The position numbers and the translations under genes are program-made. DNA of 64,000 nt from contig CAAGGR010000115.1 of NCBI GenBank assembly GCA_900769445.1, positions 62,001-126,000 of the forward strand, in the 5' to 3' direction. This DNA comes from an uncultured Alistipes sp. (GTDB lineage: Bacteria > Bacteroidota > Bacteroidia > Bacteroidales > Rikenellaceae). Positions 1 to 8,604 of the stretch are shown piece after piece; positions within the stretch are counted from its first letter, which is position 1; the number at the start of each line of letters is the position of its first letter. Under the pieces are notes generated by a model, which was given only the letters and a program-made list of their open reading frames with translations, did not search any database and was not told where the DNA came from.

Positions 1-2
1 GT

Positions 3-374
3 AAGTATCGCGTAACGACGGTGCTACGCTGGATATACTGCGCCTCGGCATTTGTGATGCTGCCGATAGGGGTTGATGATATGTTGATGATTGACTTCTC
101 AGGGATGGATACAAAGATTTTGTTAGCTTCGCTCTTCGTATTGATAGTGCCTACGTATCTGCCCAATCTTCTGCTTAACTACTCGCTTCGCAGCATTGCA
201 CCTACGGCATCGAGCATCTATGCCTATATTCAACCCGTCGTGGCAGTGGGCTTGTCTGTGGCGATGAAGTTGGATAAGTTGCACCCCGACACGCTTATCT
301 TTGCTATTGTGATATTTATCGGTGTGGCGCTTGTGGTTGGGGCTTATCAGAAAGAGCTAAATGTACATAAATAA
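3..374 (+). CDS. EamA/DMT-family inner-membrane transporter, C-terminal part (cut by window edge)
   Basis: This is the 3' end of a drug/metabolite-transporter (EamA) family protein. The frame is open from the first bases of the window, so the true start lies upstream and the GTG at 21 is not a start. The visible ~123 residues hold about four hydrophobic segments. The stretch around residues 60-80, with 'LRSIAPTASSIYAYIQPVVA', is the family's conserved helix ('P...s.....P...'), where a Pro follows a run of small residues. The substrate cannot be inferred. The gene ends just before a strong hairpin shared with the convergent histone-like gene. Confidence 0.8.
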   Translation, partial: KYRVTTVLRWIYCASAFVMLPIGVDDMLMIDFSGMDTKILLASLFVLIVPTYLPNLLLNYSLRSIAPTASSIYAYIQPVVAVGLSVAMKLDKLHPDTLIFAIVIFIGVALVVGAYQKELNVHK

Positions 375-376
375 AA

Positions 377-406
377 ATTGAGGTTGTTCAAACGAACAAC
401 CTCAAT
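377..406. terminator. Bidirectional terminator hairpin
   Basis: A perfect 13-bp inverted repeat (ATTGAGGTTGTTC, 4-base loop, then its complement) sits between the ends of two convergent genes. It has A-rich sequence on the left side and T-containing sequence on the right, so it can serve both strands. Confidence 0.75.
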
Positions 407-427
407 CTATCTATAATCGGAAGTAGA

Positions 428-604
428 TTATTTCTTAGCCTCCTCAACAGAAACCTTGCGGAACTCCTTCAAAAGCTTTGTAAGCTCCAAAGCTGCCTTA
501 CGAGCGCGAGTACCTGCTGCCTTATTATTCTTCTCTACCTGCAAACCTGCATCCTTTGCAAAAGCCTCATACTGAGCTGCAATGTTTTCTACTAATGTCT
601 TCAT
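428..604 (-). CDS. Histone H1-like small basic protein (Hc1 family)
   Basis: This 58-residue Lys-rich protein begins MKTLVENIAAQYEAF and ends VEEAKK. It matches the short Bacteroidetes 'histone H1' (Hc1-like) proteins, which are thought to bind DNA nonspecifically. It is composed of one long amphipathic helical region (residues 1-20), then an Arg/Lys cluster (KAAGTRARKAALELTK), and has no Cys or Trp. It has its own good promoter upstream on the minus strand and a terminator just downstream, so it is a single-gene unit. The family assignment rests on remembered similarity. DNA binding is inferred. Confidence 0.8.
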   Translation of the reverse strand: MKTLVENIAAQYEAFAKDAGLQVEKNNKAAGTRARKAALELTKLLKEFRKVSVEEAKK

Positions 605-635
605 ATTATTAAAAATTAAGTGATTGTTCCTTATG

Positions 636-665
636 CAAAGTTAAGAATTATTATTTCATTTGCAA
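636..665 (-). promoter_or_regulatory. Bacteroidetes-type promoter of the histone H1-like gene
   Basis: Read on the minus strand there is a -33 TTG (663-665), 19 bases, then a -7 TAACTTTG (636-643), about 30 bases upstream of the ATG. This matches the Bacteroidetes primary-sigma consensus TTTG/TAnnTTTG. Confidence 0.7.
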
Positions 666-770
666 TAGTTTTTGTTAAATTTTTCCTCTAAATGTGTAAT
701 TTTTCGATATTTTATCCTGTGAAATTTCAAAGTTGTGCTTTTATAGGCAAAAAATAACCATTTTTAGGGA

Positions 771-801
771 TTGCCCCCATCGTAAGAAAAAGCTACCTTT
801 G
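771..801 (+). promoter_or_regulatory. Promoter of feoAB
   Basis: There is a TTG at 771-773, then 20 bases, then TACCTTTG at 794-801, which fits the Bacteroidetes consensus. The ATG follows 36 bases later. No Fur box was recognised in the short leader. Confidence 0.65.
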
Positions 802-837
802 TCGCGAATTATATAAAATTCAAAACAGCTTCTAAGT

Positions 838-3198
838 ATGAGGTTAAGCGATTTGAAAACAGGGGAGACGGCTACTGTGGTCAAGGTACTTGGCTATGGT
901 GGTTTCCGTCGTCGTATAATGGAGATGGGTTTTGTGCGTGGACAGGAGGTAACAGTAATTCTCGATGCGCCACTCAAAGATCCTATCGAGTATCATATCA
1001 TGGGCTACGACATATCGCTACGTCGTAAGGAGGCGGAGATGATCGTGGTGATGACACGTGAGGAGGCAAGCAAGCTTGTCGCAATGGATGATTCAACCCT
1101 CATAGATAGTGAGGATATTGTATCGCAGGCTATTGATACTACACACAACCATATAACCATCGGCTTGGTGGGTAATCCTAATTCTGGTAAGACCTCGCTA
1201 TTTAATACCCTCTGTGGTCGCAGTGAGCATGTGGGTAACTATAGTGGTGTTACGGTAGATGCAAAGCGTGGTACGCTGCATTACAAGGGGTACACCATTG
1301 AGGTTACCGATCTGCCTGGAACATACGCCCTCTCGGCATACTCGCCAGAGGAGGTATATGTGCGTCGCCACCTTATCAACAATCCACCAGATGTTATTGT
1401 AAATACCGTTGTGGCTTCGAACTTGGAGCGCAATCTATATCTTACAACCGAGCTTATTGACATAAGCCCAAAGATGGTCGTCGCGCTTAATATGTACGAT
1501 GAGTTGGAGCGCAGTGGAGCTAAGTTTGACCACGAGGCTCTGGGTAAGATGGTTGGTATTCCTATCGTGCCAGTGGTGTCTACTACTGGAGTAGGTATTG
1601 AAAACCTCTTGGAGTCGGTAATTGAGGTCTATGAAAACCGCAACCAGAGTGTGCGACATATACACATCGGCTACGGTACGGTTATAGAGGAAAATCTTGA
1701 GCAGCTAAATGCCGATATGCGTCAGCACCGTGAGGAACTTGTTGCCTACTTCCCACCACGCTACTATGCGCTAAAGCTTATCGAGGGCGATAAGGAGATT
1801 AAGTCGCTGTTGGAGTCTGCGCCACACTACGATAGATGGGTGAAGATGGCCGATACTGCGCGTGTGGAGATTGAGCAGGCTCTTGGCGAGGATATCGAGA
1901 CTGCGCTTGCAGGACAGAAGTATGGCTTTATATCTGGTGCGCTGAAGGAGACCTACGAGGCCTCGGAGCGTAAGCGCAACACTATAGGCGATAAGATTGA
2001 TGAGATTGTTACTCATCGCATCTGGGGCTTCCCGATATTCTTTGCCTTGATGTGGTTGATGTTCTACAGTGCCTTTACTCTCGGTGCATACCCTCAGGAT
2101 TGGATAGATGCGGGTGTCGACTGGCTCTACAATGTTGTTCGTGGCGTGATGAGTGAAGGCCCACTTAGGGATATGCTCACGGATGGTGTTATTAGTGGTG
2201 TGGGTAGTGTGTTGGTCTTCTTGCCCAATATTATGATATTATTCCTCTTTATCTCTATCCTTGAGGACTCGGGCTATCTTGCTCGCGCAGCATTTATTAT
2301 GGATAAGGTGATGCACCGTATGGGTGTGCATGGCAAATCCTTTATTCCGATGGTTATGGGCTTTGGTTGTAACGTGCCTGCTGTTATGGCATGTCGTACC
2401 ATCGAGTGTACTACCTCGCGTATTATTACCACGATGGTCGTGCCATTTATGTCGTGCAGTGCGCGCCTACCTATTTATATAATGATCGTGGGCTTATTCT
2501 TCCCAGAAAATGCAGGTAGCGTTCTCTTCCTGCTCTATATGTTGGGTATACTTATGGCAGTGGTCTCTGCGCGACTAATGCGTAGGTTTATGTTTAGCAA
2601 GCAGGAGGCGCCATTTGTTATGGAGCTATCGCCATATCGCATACCTACAGCTAAGGCTACGTTGCGCCATATGTGGTCGAAGTGTGCGCAGTATCTAAAG
2701 AAGATGGGAGGTCTAATTCTGCTTGCCTCGATAGTGGTGTGGCTGCTAAGCTATTACCCCCGCCCAAAGGTAGATGCTGAACTTAATACCCCACAATATG
2801 AGCAGTCATATATGGGACGTATTGGCGAGTTCTGTCAGCCAGTGTTCGAGCCTATGGATATGAACTGGCAGACTACGGTGGCATTGCTCTCGGGAGTACC
2901 TGCAAAGGAGATTGTTGTAAGCACGATGAATGTTCTATATGCGCAGCCTAACGATACCGAGCCGGAGAGCGATGATGTCCTATCGGAGGATGTGAGTCGT
3001 CGTATGGCGAATGATATCTCTACGGCTACAGCGGTCGCATTCCTTATCTTCTCGTTGCTATATATGCCATGCTTTGCAACGATTATGGCTATAGGCTCGG
3101 AGCTTAACTGGAAATGGGCGGTAGGCTCAGCGATATATAATACCGTGGTGGCATGGCTTATGGCATGGGTTGCTTACCATATAGTGTTGTTGTTATGA
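838..3198 (+). CDS. feoB: Ferrous iron transport fusion protein FeoA-FeoB
   Basis: This protein imports Fe(II) across the inner membrane. Its 786 residues begin with an SH3-like FeoA domain (about 1-75), fused to FeoB. The G domain has G1 GNPNSGKT at 112-119, G3 DLPG at 158-161 and an NMYD in place of NKxD for G4. It is followed by the Gate-containing membrane domain with roughly eight to ten helices ('GSVLVFLPNIMILFLFISILED', 'GFGCNVPAVMACR'). FeoA-FeoB fusions of this length are normal in Bacteroidetes. The stop codon overlaps the start of the small Cys-rich gene by four bases (ATGA), so the two are translationally coupled. Confidence 0.97.
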   Translation: MRLSDLKTGETATVVKVLGYGGFRRRIMEMGFVRGQEVTVILDAPLKDPIEYHIMGYDISLRRKEAEMIVVMTREEASKLVAMDDSTLIDSEDIVSQAIDTTHNHITIGLVGNPNSGKTSLFNTLCGRSEHVGNYSGVTVDAKRGTLHYKGYTIEVTDLPGTYALSAYSPEEVYVRRHLINNPPDVIVNTVVASNLERNLYLTTELIDISPKMVVALNMYDELERSGAKFDHEALGKMVGIPIVPVVSTTGVGIENLLESVIEVYENRNQSVRHIHIGYGTVIEENLEQLNADMRQHREELVAYFPPRYYALKLIEGDKEIKSLLESAPHYDRWVKMADTARVEIEQALGEDIETALAGQKYGFISGALKETYEASERKRNTIGDKIDEIVTHRIWGFPIFFALMWLMFYSAFTLGAYPQDWIDAGVDWLYNVVRGVMSEGPLRDMLTDGVISGVGSVLVFLPNIMILFLFISILEDSGYLARAAFIMDKVMHRMGVHGKSFIPMVMGFGCNVPAVMACRTIECTTSRIITTMVVPFMSCSARLPIYIMIVGLFFPENAGSVLFLLYMLGILMAVVSARLMRRFMFSKQEAPFVMELSPYRIPTAKATLRHMWSKCAQYLKKMGGLILLASIVVWLLSYYPRPKVDAELNTPQYEQSYMGRIGEFCQPVFEPMDMNWQTTVALLSGVPAKEIVVSTMNVLYAQPNDTEPESDDVLSEDVSRRMANDISTATAVAFLIFSLLYMPCFATIMAIGSELNWKWAVGSAIYNTVVAWLMAWVAYHIVLLL

Positions 3199-3350
3199 TA
3201 GGTGGCTGGCAGGAGGCTGTGGTGGCGGTAGTCGCTATAGTCGTAGGTATTCTTATTGTGCGACGTGTGTGGCGTTTCTTTATTTGTGGCGATAGCTGCT
3301 CTTGTTCGGAGTGCGGAAAGGAGTGCTGTCATCGAAGAAACGAAAAGTAA
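3195..3350 (+). CDS. FeoB-associated Cys-rich membrane protein
   Basis: This 51-residue protein has one transmembrane helix (about residues 5-24) followed by a Cys cluster (CGDSCSCSECGKECC), the layout of the small FeoB-associated Cys-rich family. It may aid Fe(II) handling or FeoB assembly in place of FeoC, which is inferred from the context. I chose the ATG at 3195, which overlaps the feoB stop as ATGA, over an upstream ATG at 3153 in the same frame that would lie inside feoB. Confidence 0.85.
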   Translation: MIGGWQEAVVAVVAIVVGILIVRRVWRFFICGDSCSCSECGKECCHRRNEK

Positions 3351-3370
3351 ACCAAATAGTTGCCAATATT

Positions 3371-3401
3371 TTGCAAACGTAAAAAAAATATTATATCTTT
3401 G
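3371..3401 (+). promoter_or_regulatory. Promoter of the BACON lipoprotein gene
   Basis: There is a TTG at 3371-3373 (within TTTTG), then 20 bases, then TATCTTTG at 3394-3401. The chosen ATG lies 43 bases downstream. Confidence 0.7.
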
Positions 3402-3443
3402 CGTTGGTAATTGGAAAACAAACACACACAAACATTTATAACT

Positions 3444-3923
3444 ATGAAGAAAATTTTTGCGCTACTATTTGCAGTAGCTATCTTTGCTGTTGGTTGCGAG
3501 GGTGGTTTTGACATCTCAGGCCTTCTTAAGGATTATCTTCCAGATCCAGTTAGGAGCGAAGCTATCTTTGCTGTAAACGAGGATGGTGAGTACATTGTTA
3601 GCCCAGATGGTGGTGAGCTTAATGTTGATCTAAGCACTGTTAAGCAGTATTTGAACCTTGACTTGGTATCACAGTTCCTAATCACAATCTCTGAGGAGGG
3701 TAAGGAGTGGATTCACGTTAGCAGTCTTGAAGACCTTGCCGAAGGTAATCTTGTAATCGTTGTTGATGAGAATACATCAGACGAGGAGCGTCGTGCTGAG
3801 ATTCGATTGGCCCCAGCTGATAACGACTTCCTATACTACCCAGTTAAGCTTGTGCAGATGCCTGCTGGTTATGTTTATGAGGAGCCAACAACTCCAGAGC
3901 AGGGTGAGGTTGTAGAGGAGTAA
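3444..3923 (+). CDS. BACON-domain lipoprotein
   Basis: This 159-residue lipoprotein has the signal MKKIFALLFAVAIFAVGC, whose lipobox Cys is followed by EGG. It is thus probably sent to the outer membrane. Residues ~45-140 resemble one BACON domain: an 'IVSPDGGELNVDL' strand, a central W ('KEWIHV'), an acidic 'DENTSDEERRAEIRL' segment and a closing 'YPVKLVQMPAG'. BACON domains are mostly found in Bacteroidetes surface proteins that bind glycans or mucins. A ligand is not predictable here. An in-frame ATG at 3411 precedes the signal peptide and is rejected as the start. Confidence 0.8.
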   Translation: MKKIFALLFAVAIFAVGCEGGFDISGLLKDYLPDPVRSEAIFAVNEDGEYIVSPDGGELNVDLSTVKQYLNLDLVSQFLITISEEGKEWIHVSSLEDLAEGNLVIVVDENTSDEERRAEIRLAPADNDFLYYPVKLVQMPAGYVYEEPTTPEQGEVVEE

Positions 3924-3945
3924 TACTTCGCAAAGTATATAAAAG

Positions 3946-3986
3946 TAGAGTCCTAAGAAAATATCTTGGGACTCTATCTTTTTTTC
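3946..3986. terminator. Terminator between the BACON lipoprotein gene and ispF
   Basis: A 13-bp stem with one G-T pair (3946-3958 with 3964-3976) and a 5-base loop is followed by a run of T on the plus strand. A TTTT also lies on the minus-strand side. It separates two convergent genes. Confidence 0.8.
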
Positions 3987-3995
3987 TCTGTTTGA

Positions 3996-4475
3996 TTACT
4001 CTTTTATTAGTAGCGCTACGGCTGTTGCCGATACCCCTTCCTCTCTACCCTCAAAGCCGAGGCGCTCGGTGGTGGTGGCCTTGACCGATACTCGATTTAT
4101 ATCGATGCCCATGACCTCTGCCAGGCGCTCGCGCATATGGTCGATATGTGGGCGTAGCTTAGGTCGTTGCATGGCGATAGTGATATCGGTGTTGCTAATT
4201 TTGTAGCCCTCGCTTTTGATACGCTCTACAACCACATGAAGGAGCTTTGTTGAGTCGATGCCCTTGTATTGTTGGTCGCTATCTGGGAATAGCTTTCCGA
4301 TATCTCCCAATGCCAATGCACCTAAAAGTGCATCGCAGAGCGCGTGGATAGCAACATCCCCGTCAGAGTGCGCTACGCATCCCTTTGTATGCTCAACCTC
4401 TACGCCACAAAGTACCAAGCGTAGACCCTCGGCAAGGGCGTGAACATCGTAGCCTTGTCCAATTCTAATATCCAT
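3996..4475 (-). CDS. ispF: 2-C-methyl-D-erythritol 2,4-cyclodiphosphate synthase
   Basis: This enzyme makes MEcPP from CDP-ME 2-phosphate in the MEP isoprenoid pathway in the cytosol. It has 159 residues, the normal size. The start has the metal site D10-x-H12 (GYDVHAL), His44 follows, and the family motifs 'HSDGDVAIHALCDALLGALALGDIGKLFPDSD' and the C-terminal 'KATTTERLGFEGREEG' are present. The gene is last in the minus-strand run, starting 2 bases after the stop of the S26-peptidase gene. It is therefore probably co-transcribed with the exporter cassette. Confidence 0.97.
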   Translation of the reverse strand: MDIRIGQGYDVHALAEGLRLVLCGVEVEHTKGCVAHSDGDVAIHALCDALLGALALGDIGKLFPDSDQQYKGIDSTKLLHVVVERIKSEGYKISNTDITIAMQRPKLRPHIDHMRERLAEVMGIDINRVSVKATTTERLGFEGREEGVSATAVALLIKE

Positions 4476-4477
4476 AT

Positions 4478-4945
4478 CTAATCTCGTTTTTTACCTCTAT
4501 AATCTGCCACACGACGCAGTATGGCGATTGCATATCTGCGCATCCATAGTGGCGTTCTGAGCCATAGTCGCTCCATTCTACGCCAGCGGCGTGAGCTACA
4601 ACTTATCTCCCTGCCACTCTCGCGTACCACACTCTCCAACACCGCTATAATCTCCTCTCGTTTGCACTGCTCCACTTGATAGAGGTTGCCATCGCCACGA
4701 AGCGATACGATGCCATTGTTGATGCCTATAATGCGGTGTACAACGATGCGGCCATTGTCGTTGCGGAACATAGCTATACGCCCAGAGATATCCTCGCTCT
4801 TATCTACGCGACGTAGGACTATGGTGTCGTGTCCAAAGCCGAGTAGTGGAAACATACTATATCCTCTAACTACGATTTTGAATGTCGACCCCACCTCCAA
4901 AAGCTCGGTAATGTCGGCAGTGGCTATGTCGAGATGATTACTCAT
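4478..4945 (-). CDS. S24/S26-family (signal peptidase-like) serine peptidase
   Basis: This 155-residue protein has the S26 active-site motif GYSMFPLL (Ser near residue 30). After it comes 'DISGRIAMFRNDNGRIVVHRIIG', in which the VHRI His fits the Ser-His type of S26 peptidase (as in ER/archaeal enzymes) rather than the Ser-Lys type. There is no N-terminal membrane anchor. The Arg-rich C-terminus ('RRWRRMERLWLRTPLWMRRYAIAILRR') could sit on a membrane. It overlaps the HprK-like gene by 8 bases and is 2 bases from ispF. Such short peptidases occur beside HprK-like kinases and ABC exporters in Bacteroidetes peptide-maturation loci. A role in leader cleavage is inferred. Confidence 0.75.
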   Translation of the reverse strand: MSNHLDIATADITELLEVGSTFKIVVRGYSMFPLLGFGHDTIVLRRVDKSEDISGRIAMFRNDNGRIVVHRIIGINNGIVSLRGDGNLYQVEQCKREEIIAVLESVVRESGREISCSSRRWRRMERLWLRTPLWMRRYAIAILRRVADYRGKKRD

Positions 4946-5816
4946 TTCTTATAATGGTGTTATAGGATAACTCTGCTGCCTCTTTGTTTGGAAGACACTC
5001 CAAATGGTAGCTTTTTGTGCCGCGCACGATATCGCCAACCGTAGCACATATCATATCTTGCAATGCGCTGTCGTGTGCAAAGATTGGTGGACATGATGGT
5101 AGTAGTGCGCCAATAGCCATAAGGTTTGAAAGACGTTTGATACGGTTATGTGGCGCTTGTGATAGACGACATAGACCCGCCATAGGGTATGCCTCGCTCT
5201 TGTAGCAAGGTGTCTTGCCGCTCCAAGGTGAGCCATATACGCGTACCTCGCCATCTACGATACGCACAATAGGGGAGTCGTCGTTAAGTAGTTTCGCCCC
5301 CTCGATGTTCTCTCTCCAAAGGCGAGTGTGTGTACTCTTGCCTGTGCCTGACTCGCCAAGGAATAGGACACCGCGACCTTCGGCTACAATAACCGACGAG
5401 TGTATTGCTACGGCATTGTGTTTAAGAATCACCGTGCCAAACATTACCCAGATGCCAAAACGCAATATTGCAAGAGAGAGTGCGTCTGAAGGCTTGATAT
5501 CTGTGATTACCTCGTTTGTGGAGCTATTGATATAGAACAGCGCAGGTTGCTGACTCTCATGGCGGCTTATAATCGAGTATAGATATCCCTCCTCTGTGGC
5601 ATAAAATGAGCTATCCGAATCACTCTCGGCAATATAGCTCTCTGAGAGTGTGCGTAGATTTCCAAGGGCTGCGACATCTATCGTGTCGACAAATCTAAGA
5701 GTACATTCTGCATCCTCGCTATACTCCGTAGCAAAGGGCTTGAAGCCTCTAATGCCCATCTCCACAAGGTCTTTTTCGCTGCGTAGTCGTATGTCTGCTA
5801 TTAGGTAGTCGTACAT
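4938..5816 (-). CDS. HPr kinase/phosphorylase-like P-loop protein
   Basis: This 292-residue protein has an N-terminal region without a recognised fold (about 1-120) and then an HprK-like kinase core. The core has H139-S140, the P-loop GESGTGKS at 154-161, and the acidic pair D179-D180 in 'LLNDDSPIVR', followed by 'VYGSPWSGK'. True HPr kinases carry a different N-terminal domain, and no HPr gene is nearby. Proteins of this form are known beside lasso-peptide, ScmC-type and other modified-peptide genes. The likely target is a peptide or a partner protein, which is inference. It lies between an ABC exporter gene (2-base gap) and the S26-peptidase gene (8-base overlap). Confidence 0.7.
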   Translation of the reverse strand: MYDYLIADIRLRSEKDLVEMGIRGFKPFATEYSEDAECTLRFVDTIDVAALGNLRTLSESYIAESDSDSSFYATEEGYLYSIISRHESQQPALFYINSSTNEVITDIKPSDALSLAILRFGIWVMFGTVILKHNAVAIHSSVIVAEGRGVLFLGESGTGKSTHTRLWRENIEGAKLLNDDSPIVRIVDGEVRVYGSPWSGKTPCYKSEAYPMAGLCRLSQAPHNRIKRLSNLMAIGALLPSCPPIFAHDSALQDMICATVGDIVRGTKSYHLECLPNKEAAELSYNTIIRNE

Positions 5817-5818
5817 AG

Positions 5819-7519
5819 TTATTCGAGTTTTATGATTCTATCGCAATACTCCAACGAACTCTCACGGTGTGCGATGATTACTATCGTGAGCGAACTATTT
5901 TTAAGTGATAGGTTGTGTATTGCGTTGTTGATATTCTCCTCGGTCTTGTTGTCGAGGGAAGATGTCGCCTCGTCGAAGAAGAGAATATCGGAATTTTTGT
6001 ATAGTGCGCGGGCGATGCCTATGCGCTGACGCTGGCCGCCCGATATTTTCGATCCCTGCTCGCCGATGCGTGAGTGGATGCCTTCGGGTAGTGATGATAC
6101 AAACTCCGTAAGGTCGGCAAGCTCTATAACTCTATTTATGCGCTCGAGGTCGATGCTCTCGCTCTTACAACCGAAGGCGATATTCTCTACAAGGGTGCTA
6201 TCGGCAATAAATACCGACTGCGATACGTAGCCGATGCTATTTTGCCACTTGCGGATATTGCTCTCATCGAGTCTTTCGCCATCAATATATATAGCACCAG
6301 ATGTTGGTCGGTAAAGACCGAGTATGATGTTGAATAGGGTGGTTTTACCTACGCCTGAAGCACCAGTGATACCTATACGCTCGCCCTTGTTAATTGTGAG
6401 TGATATATCCTTAAGGAGCGGGGTGTTGCTGTCTTCGAAGCAGAATCCCAATTGGCGAAGCTCGATGCTATGCTCAAAGTTAAAGCGCTCGGTGGTAGCA
6501 GGGGTGGCGGTTAGCTCCTCCTTATCCTCTGCCTCGCGGAGTGTGTCGATGGTGTAGCGGTTGTAGCGTATCGAACTCCAACTTGACATAATTGTACGCA
6601 AAGATGGTAGTAGACGTACGCCTGCAATGGCGAAGATACCGAGCATGATAACAAGGTTATCGCTGGTGTTATAGAGGCTTATGATGATAATAACCGTAAG
6701 ACCTATTGCAAGTCCCACCTCGGTAAACATCTGTGGCAACATGCTGATAGTAGCATACTCCTTGCGGAGCTTTACTGCCTCGTCTATGACCTTGTTAAAG
6801 TTGTTGAGTGTTAGAGGAAAAGCATTGTTTATCTCAATATCTGCATAACCTCTAAATGTCTCTGCTACGATGCGACCCTTGGCTCTTTGTGCTGCGTTCT
6901 CTCTATCGCCTATACTATTAAGTCGCTTGCGCATACTGATATAGAATAACGCTACTATCGGAAGGAATAGCACAACAACGACACCTGCAATAATAGGCGA
7001 GTATAGCACCAACGCAATGAACATAAGCGCAAGGAGTAGGCCCTCGCCGATAATTGTTGCGATAGGCTTTAGGATGTTTGTGGCAAAGATTAGGCTCACG
7101 ACATTTACGTTGCGGGTAAGAACAGCGGTATTGCTATGCTTGATAAAGCCTAAACCCTTACGATAATAGCCCTCGTATAGACGCTCGGAGAGGTACTTGT
7201 AGAGCGAGTAGATGTAGTCGCGCTCGAAGCGGTATAGGTATACCACAGCCACGTTCTTGAGTGTGATAATAGCAACAACACCCATGCATACAACAATCGA
7301 GAATGTCTGGTAGGAGTTGATATTTAGGGCGTTATATAGCCAGTTTAGGTAACCAGTAGATGTGATGTTATTACTATCGACAATAAGGATGAGTATAGGA
7401 ATAAGCGTTGCCACACCCACAAAGTTAAGTATGGCACGCAAGAAGATTGTCATCACCACACCGAGGGTGCGACGACGGAAACTATGCGGTATTATATCCC
7501 AAAAACGACTCATCGCCAC
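5819..7519 (-). CDS. ABC transporter, fused permease and ATPase (exporter type)
   Basis: This 566-residue half-transporter has about six transmembrane helices in residues 15-320, then a full ATPase domain. The ATPase has Walker A GASGVGKTT (near 387), signature ISGGQRQR, Walker B DILFFDEATSSLD and the H-loop AHRESSL. There is no C39 peptidase domain. The membrane part resembles PglK-like lipid or peptide exporters. It heads the exporter/HprK-like/S26 cassette and starts 27 bases after the EIIC-like gene. The substrate is unknown. Confidence 0.9.
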   Translation of the reverse strand: MAMSRFWDIIPHSFRRRTLGVVMTIFLRAILNFVGVATLIPILILIVDSNNITSTGYLNWLYNALNINSYQTFSIVVCMGVVAIITLKNVAVVYLYRFERDYIYSLYKYLSERLYEGYYRKGLGFIKHSNTAVLTRNVNVVSLIFATNILKPIATIIGEGLLLALMFIALVLYSPIIAGVVVVLFLPIVALFYISMRKRLNSIGDRENAAQRAKGRIVAETFRGYADIEINNAFPLTLNNFNKVIDEAVKLRKEYATISMLPQMFTEVGLAIGLTVIIIISLYNTSDNLVIMLGIFAIAGVRLLPSLRTIMSSWSSIRYNRYTIDTLREAEDKEELTATPATTERFNFEHSIELRQLGFCFEDSNTPLLKDISLTINKGERIGITGASGVGKTTLFNIILGLYRPTSGAIYIDGERLDESNIRKWQNSIGYVSQSVFIADSTLVENIAFGCKSESIDLERINRVIELADLTEFVSSLPEGIHSRIGEQGSKISGGQRQRIGIARALYKNSDILFFDEATSSLDNKTEENINNAIHNLSLKNSSLTIVIIAHRESSLEYCDRIIKLE

Positions 7520-7546
7520 AAAGATACCACTTTTTATCGATATATC

Positions 7547-8587
7547 CTATCGTTGAAGCTTCATATCTCCACTCTTAACCCAGCCGAGGCGTCCCATAAT
7601 AGCATGGAAGAGCAGACTTAATACAGCAGGGGCGATGAAGTAGAGGATAATAATCTCAGAGATTAGCACTCCGCTATCCATAGTTGCCGACATTGAGTCC
7701 CAGCAACCAATAGGACCTACAAGACCCGCAGTACCCATGCCGGCACCTGCAGGACTGTTAGTCATTTTGAAGATCATTGTTGATACTGGGCCAAGTACCG
7801 CACCAGCGAGTGTTGGAGCAAGCCATATTATAGGCTTGCGTGCGATATTTCCTATCTGTAACATCGATGTTCCAAGCCCCTGTGATATGAGTCCGCCGAC
7901 GCCATTATCCTTAAAGCTAATAACCGCAAAGCCTATCATCTGCGCACAGCATCCCGCAGTTGCAGCGCCCGCAGCAAGACCACTAAGACCAATAGAGATG
8001 CATAGCGCTGCCGAGCTAATAGGAAGGGTTAGGATGCAACCGACAGATACCGAAACGATGATACCCATAATAAATGGGTTGAGCATCGTTGCACGGTTTA
8101 TAATCTCCCCCAACGACATTACCCACTCGCCAATAGGCACGCAGCAATATTGGGCAAAGAGTCCACCTATAACTACGCCCACGAGTGGTGTGATGATAAT
8201 ATCTACAGGAGTGCGCTTCGATACCAACGAGCCAGCCTCGATGCCTACGATGGCAGCAAGATATGCGCCAATAGGGTTGCCACCAACGTCGCCCCAGTTG
8301 CCACCAAGCGAGTAGCCCAATGCACCTATAGCGACAGCTGATATGGTAACTAATGGATCTCGCTTTAGACCTAAGGCGATAGCTAAACCGATAGAGCCTC
8401 CCACGACAAGGTCGAGTTGAAGTAGTCGGGCGATGTCTGATAGAAAGTCGCAACCTGGAATCTTTGCAATCTGACCAATTATAAGTCCTAAAATCAATGA
8501 ACAGAACAAGCCCATTGCCATATAGCTTAGGGCATCAACAACGTAGACCTTAAAAAAACTCTTTTTATTTGTGCTACTCTGTGCCAT
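7547..8587 (-). CDS. PTS EIIC-like / PfoR-family membrane protein
   Basis: This 346-residue polytopic protein has roughly nine or ten hydrophobic segments rich in Gly and Ala. Several motifs ('LGTSMLQIGNIARKPIIWLAPTLAGAVLGP', 'GMGTAGLVGPIG') fit the PTS_EIIC_2 family, which includes the Clostridium PfoR protein. No EIIA or EIIB gene, HPr or Enzyme I is nearby. Sugar phosphotransfer therefore cannot be assumed, and a non-PTS transporter is as likely. It starts 17 bases after the DUF4919 gene. Confidence 0.75.
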   Translation of the reverse strand: MAQSSTNKKSFFKVYVVDALSYMAMGLFCSLILGLIIGQIAKIPGCDFLSDIARLLQLDLVVGGSIGLAIALGLKRDPLVTISAVAIGALGYSLGGNWGDVGGNPIGAYLAAIVGIEAGSLVSKRTPVDIIITPLVGVVIGGLFAQYCCVPIGEWVMSLGEIINRATMLNPFIMGIIVSVSVGCILTLPISSAALCISIGLSGLAAGAATAGCCAQMIGFAVISFKDNGVGGLISQGLGTSMLQIGNIARKPIIWLAPTLAGAVLGPVSTMIFKMTNSPAGAGMGTAGLVGPIGCWDSMSATMDSGVLISEIIILYFIAPAVLSLLFHAIMGRLGWVKSGDMKLQR

Positions 8588-8604
8588 AGATAGTTGAGTT
8601 AGTG

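Noticed and set aside
7737..8315. Plus-strand ORF of 192 residues opposite the EIIC-like gene
   Set aside because: It is antisense to a clearly conserved membrane protein and shows no signal or domain.
7547..8587. Functional sugar PTS permease
   Set aside because: No PTS phosphotransfer genes are present here, so only the family resemblance is stated.
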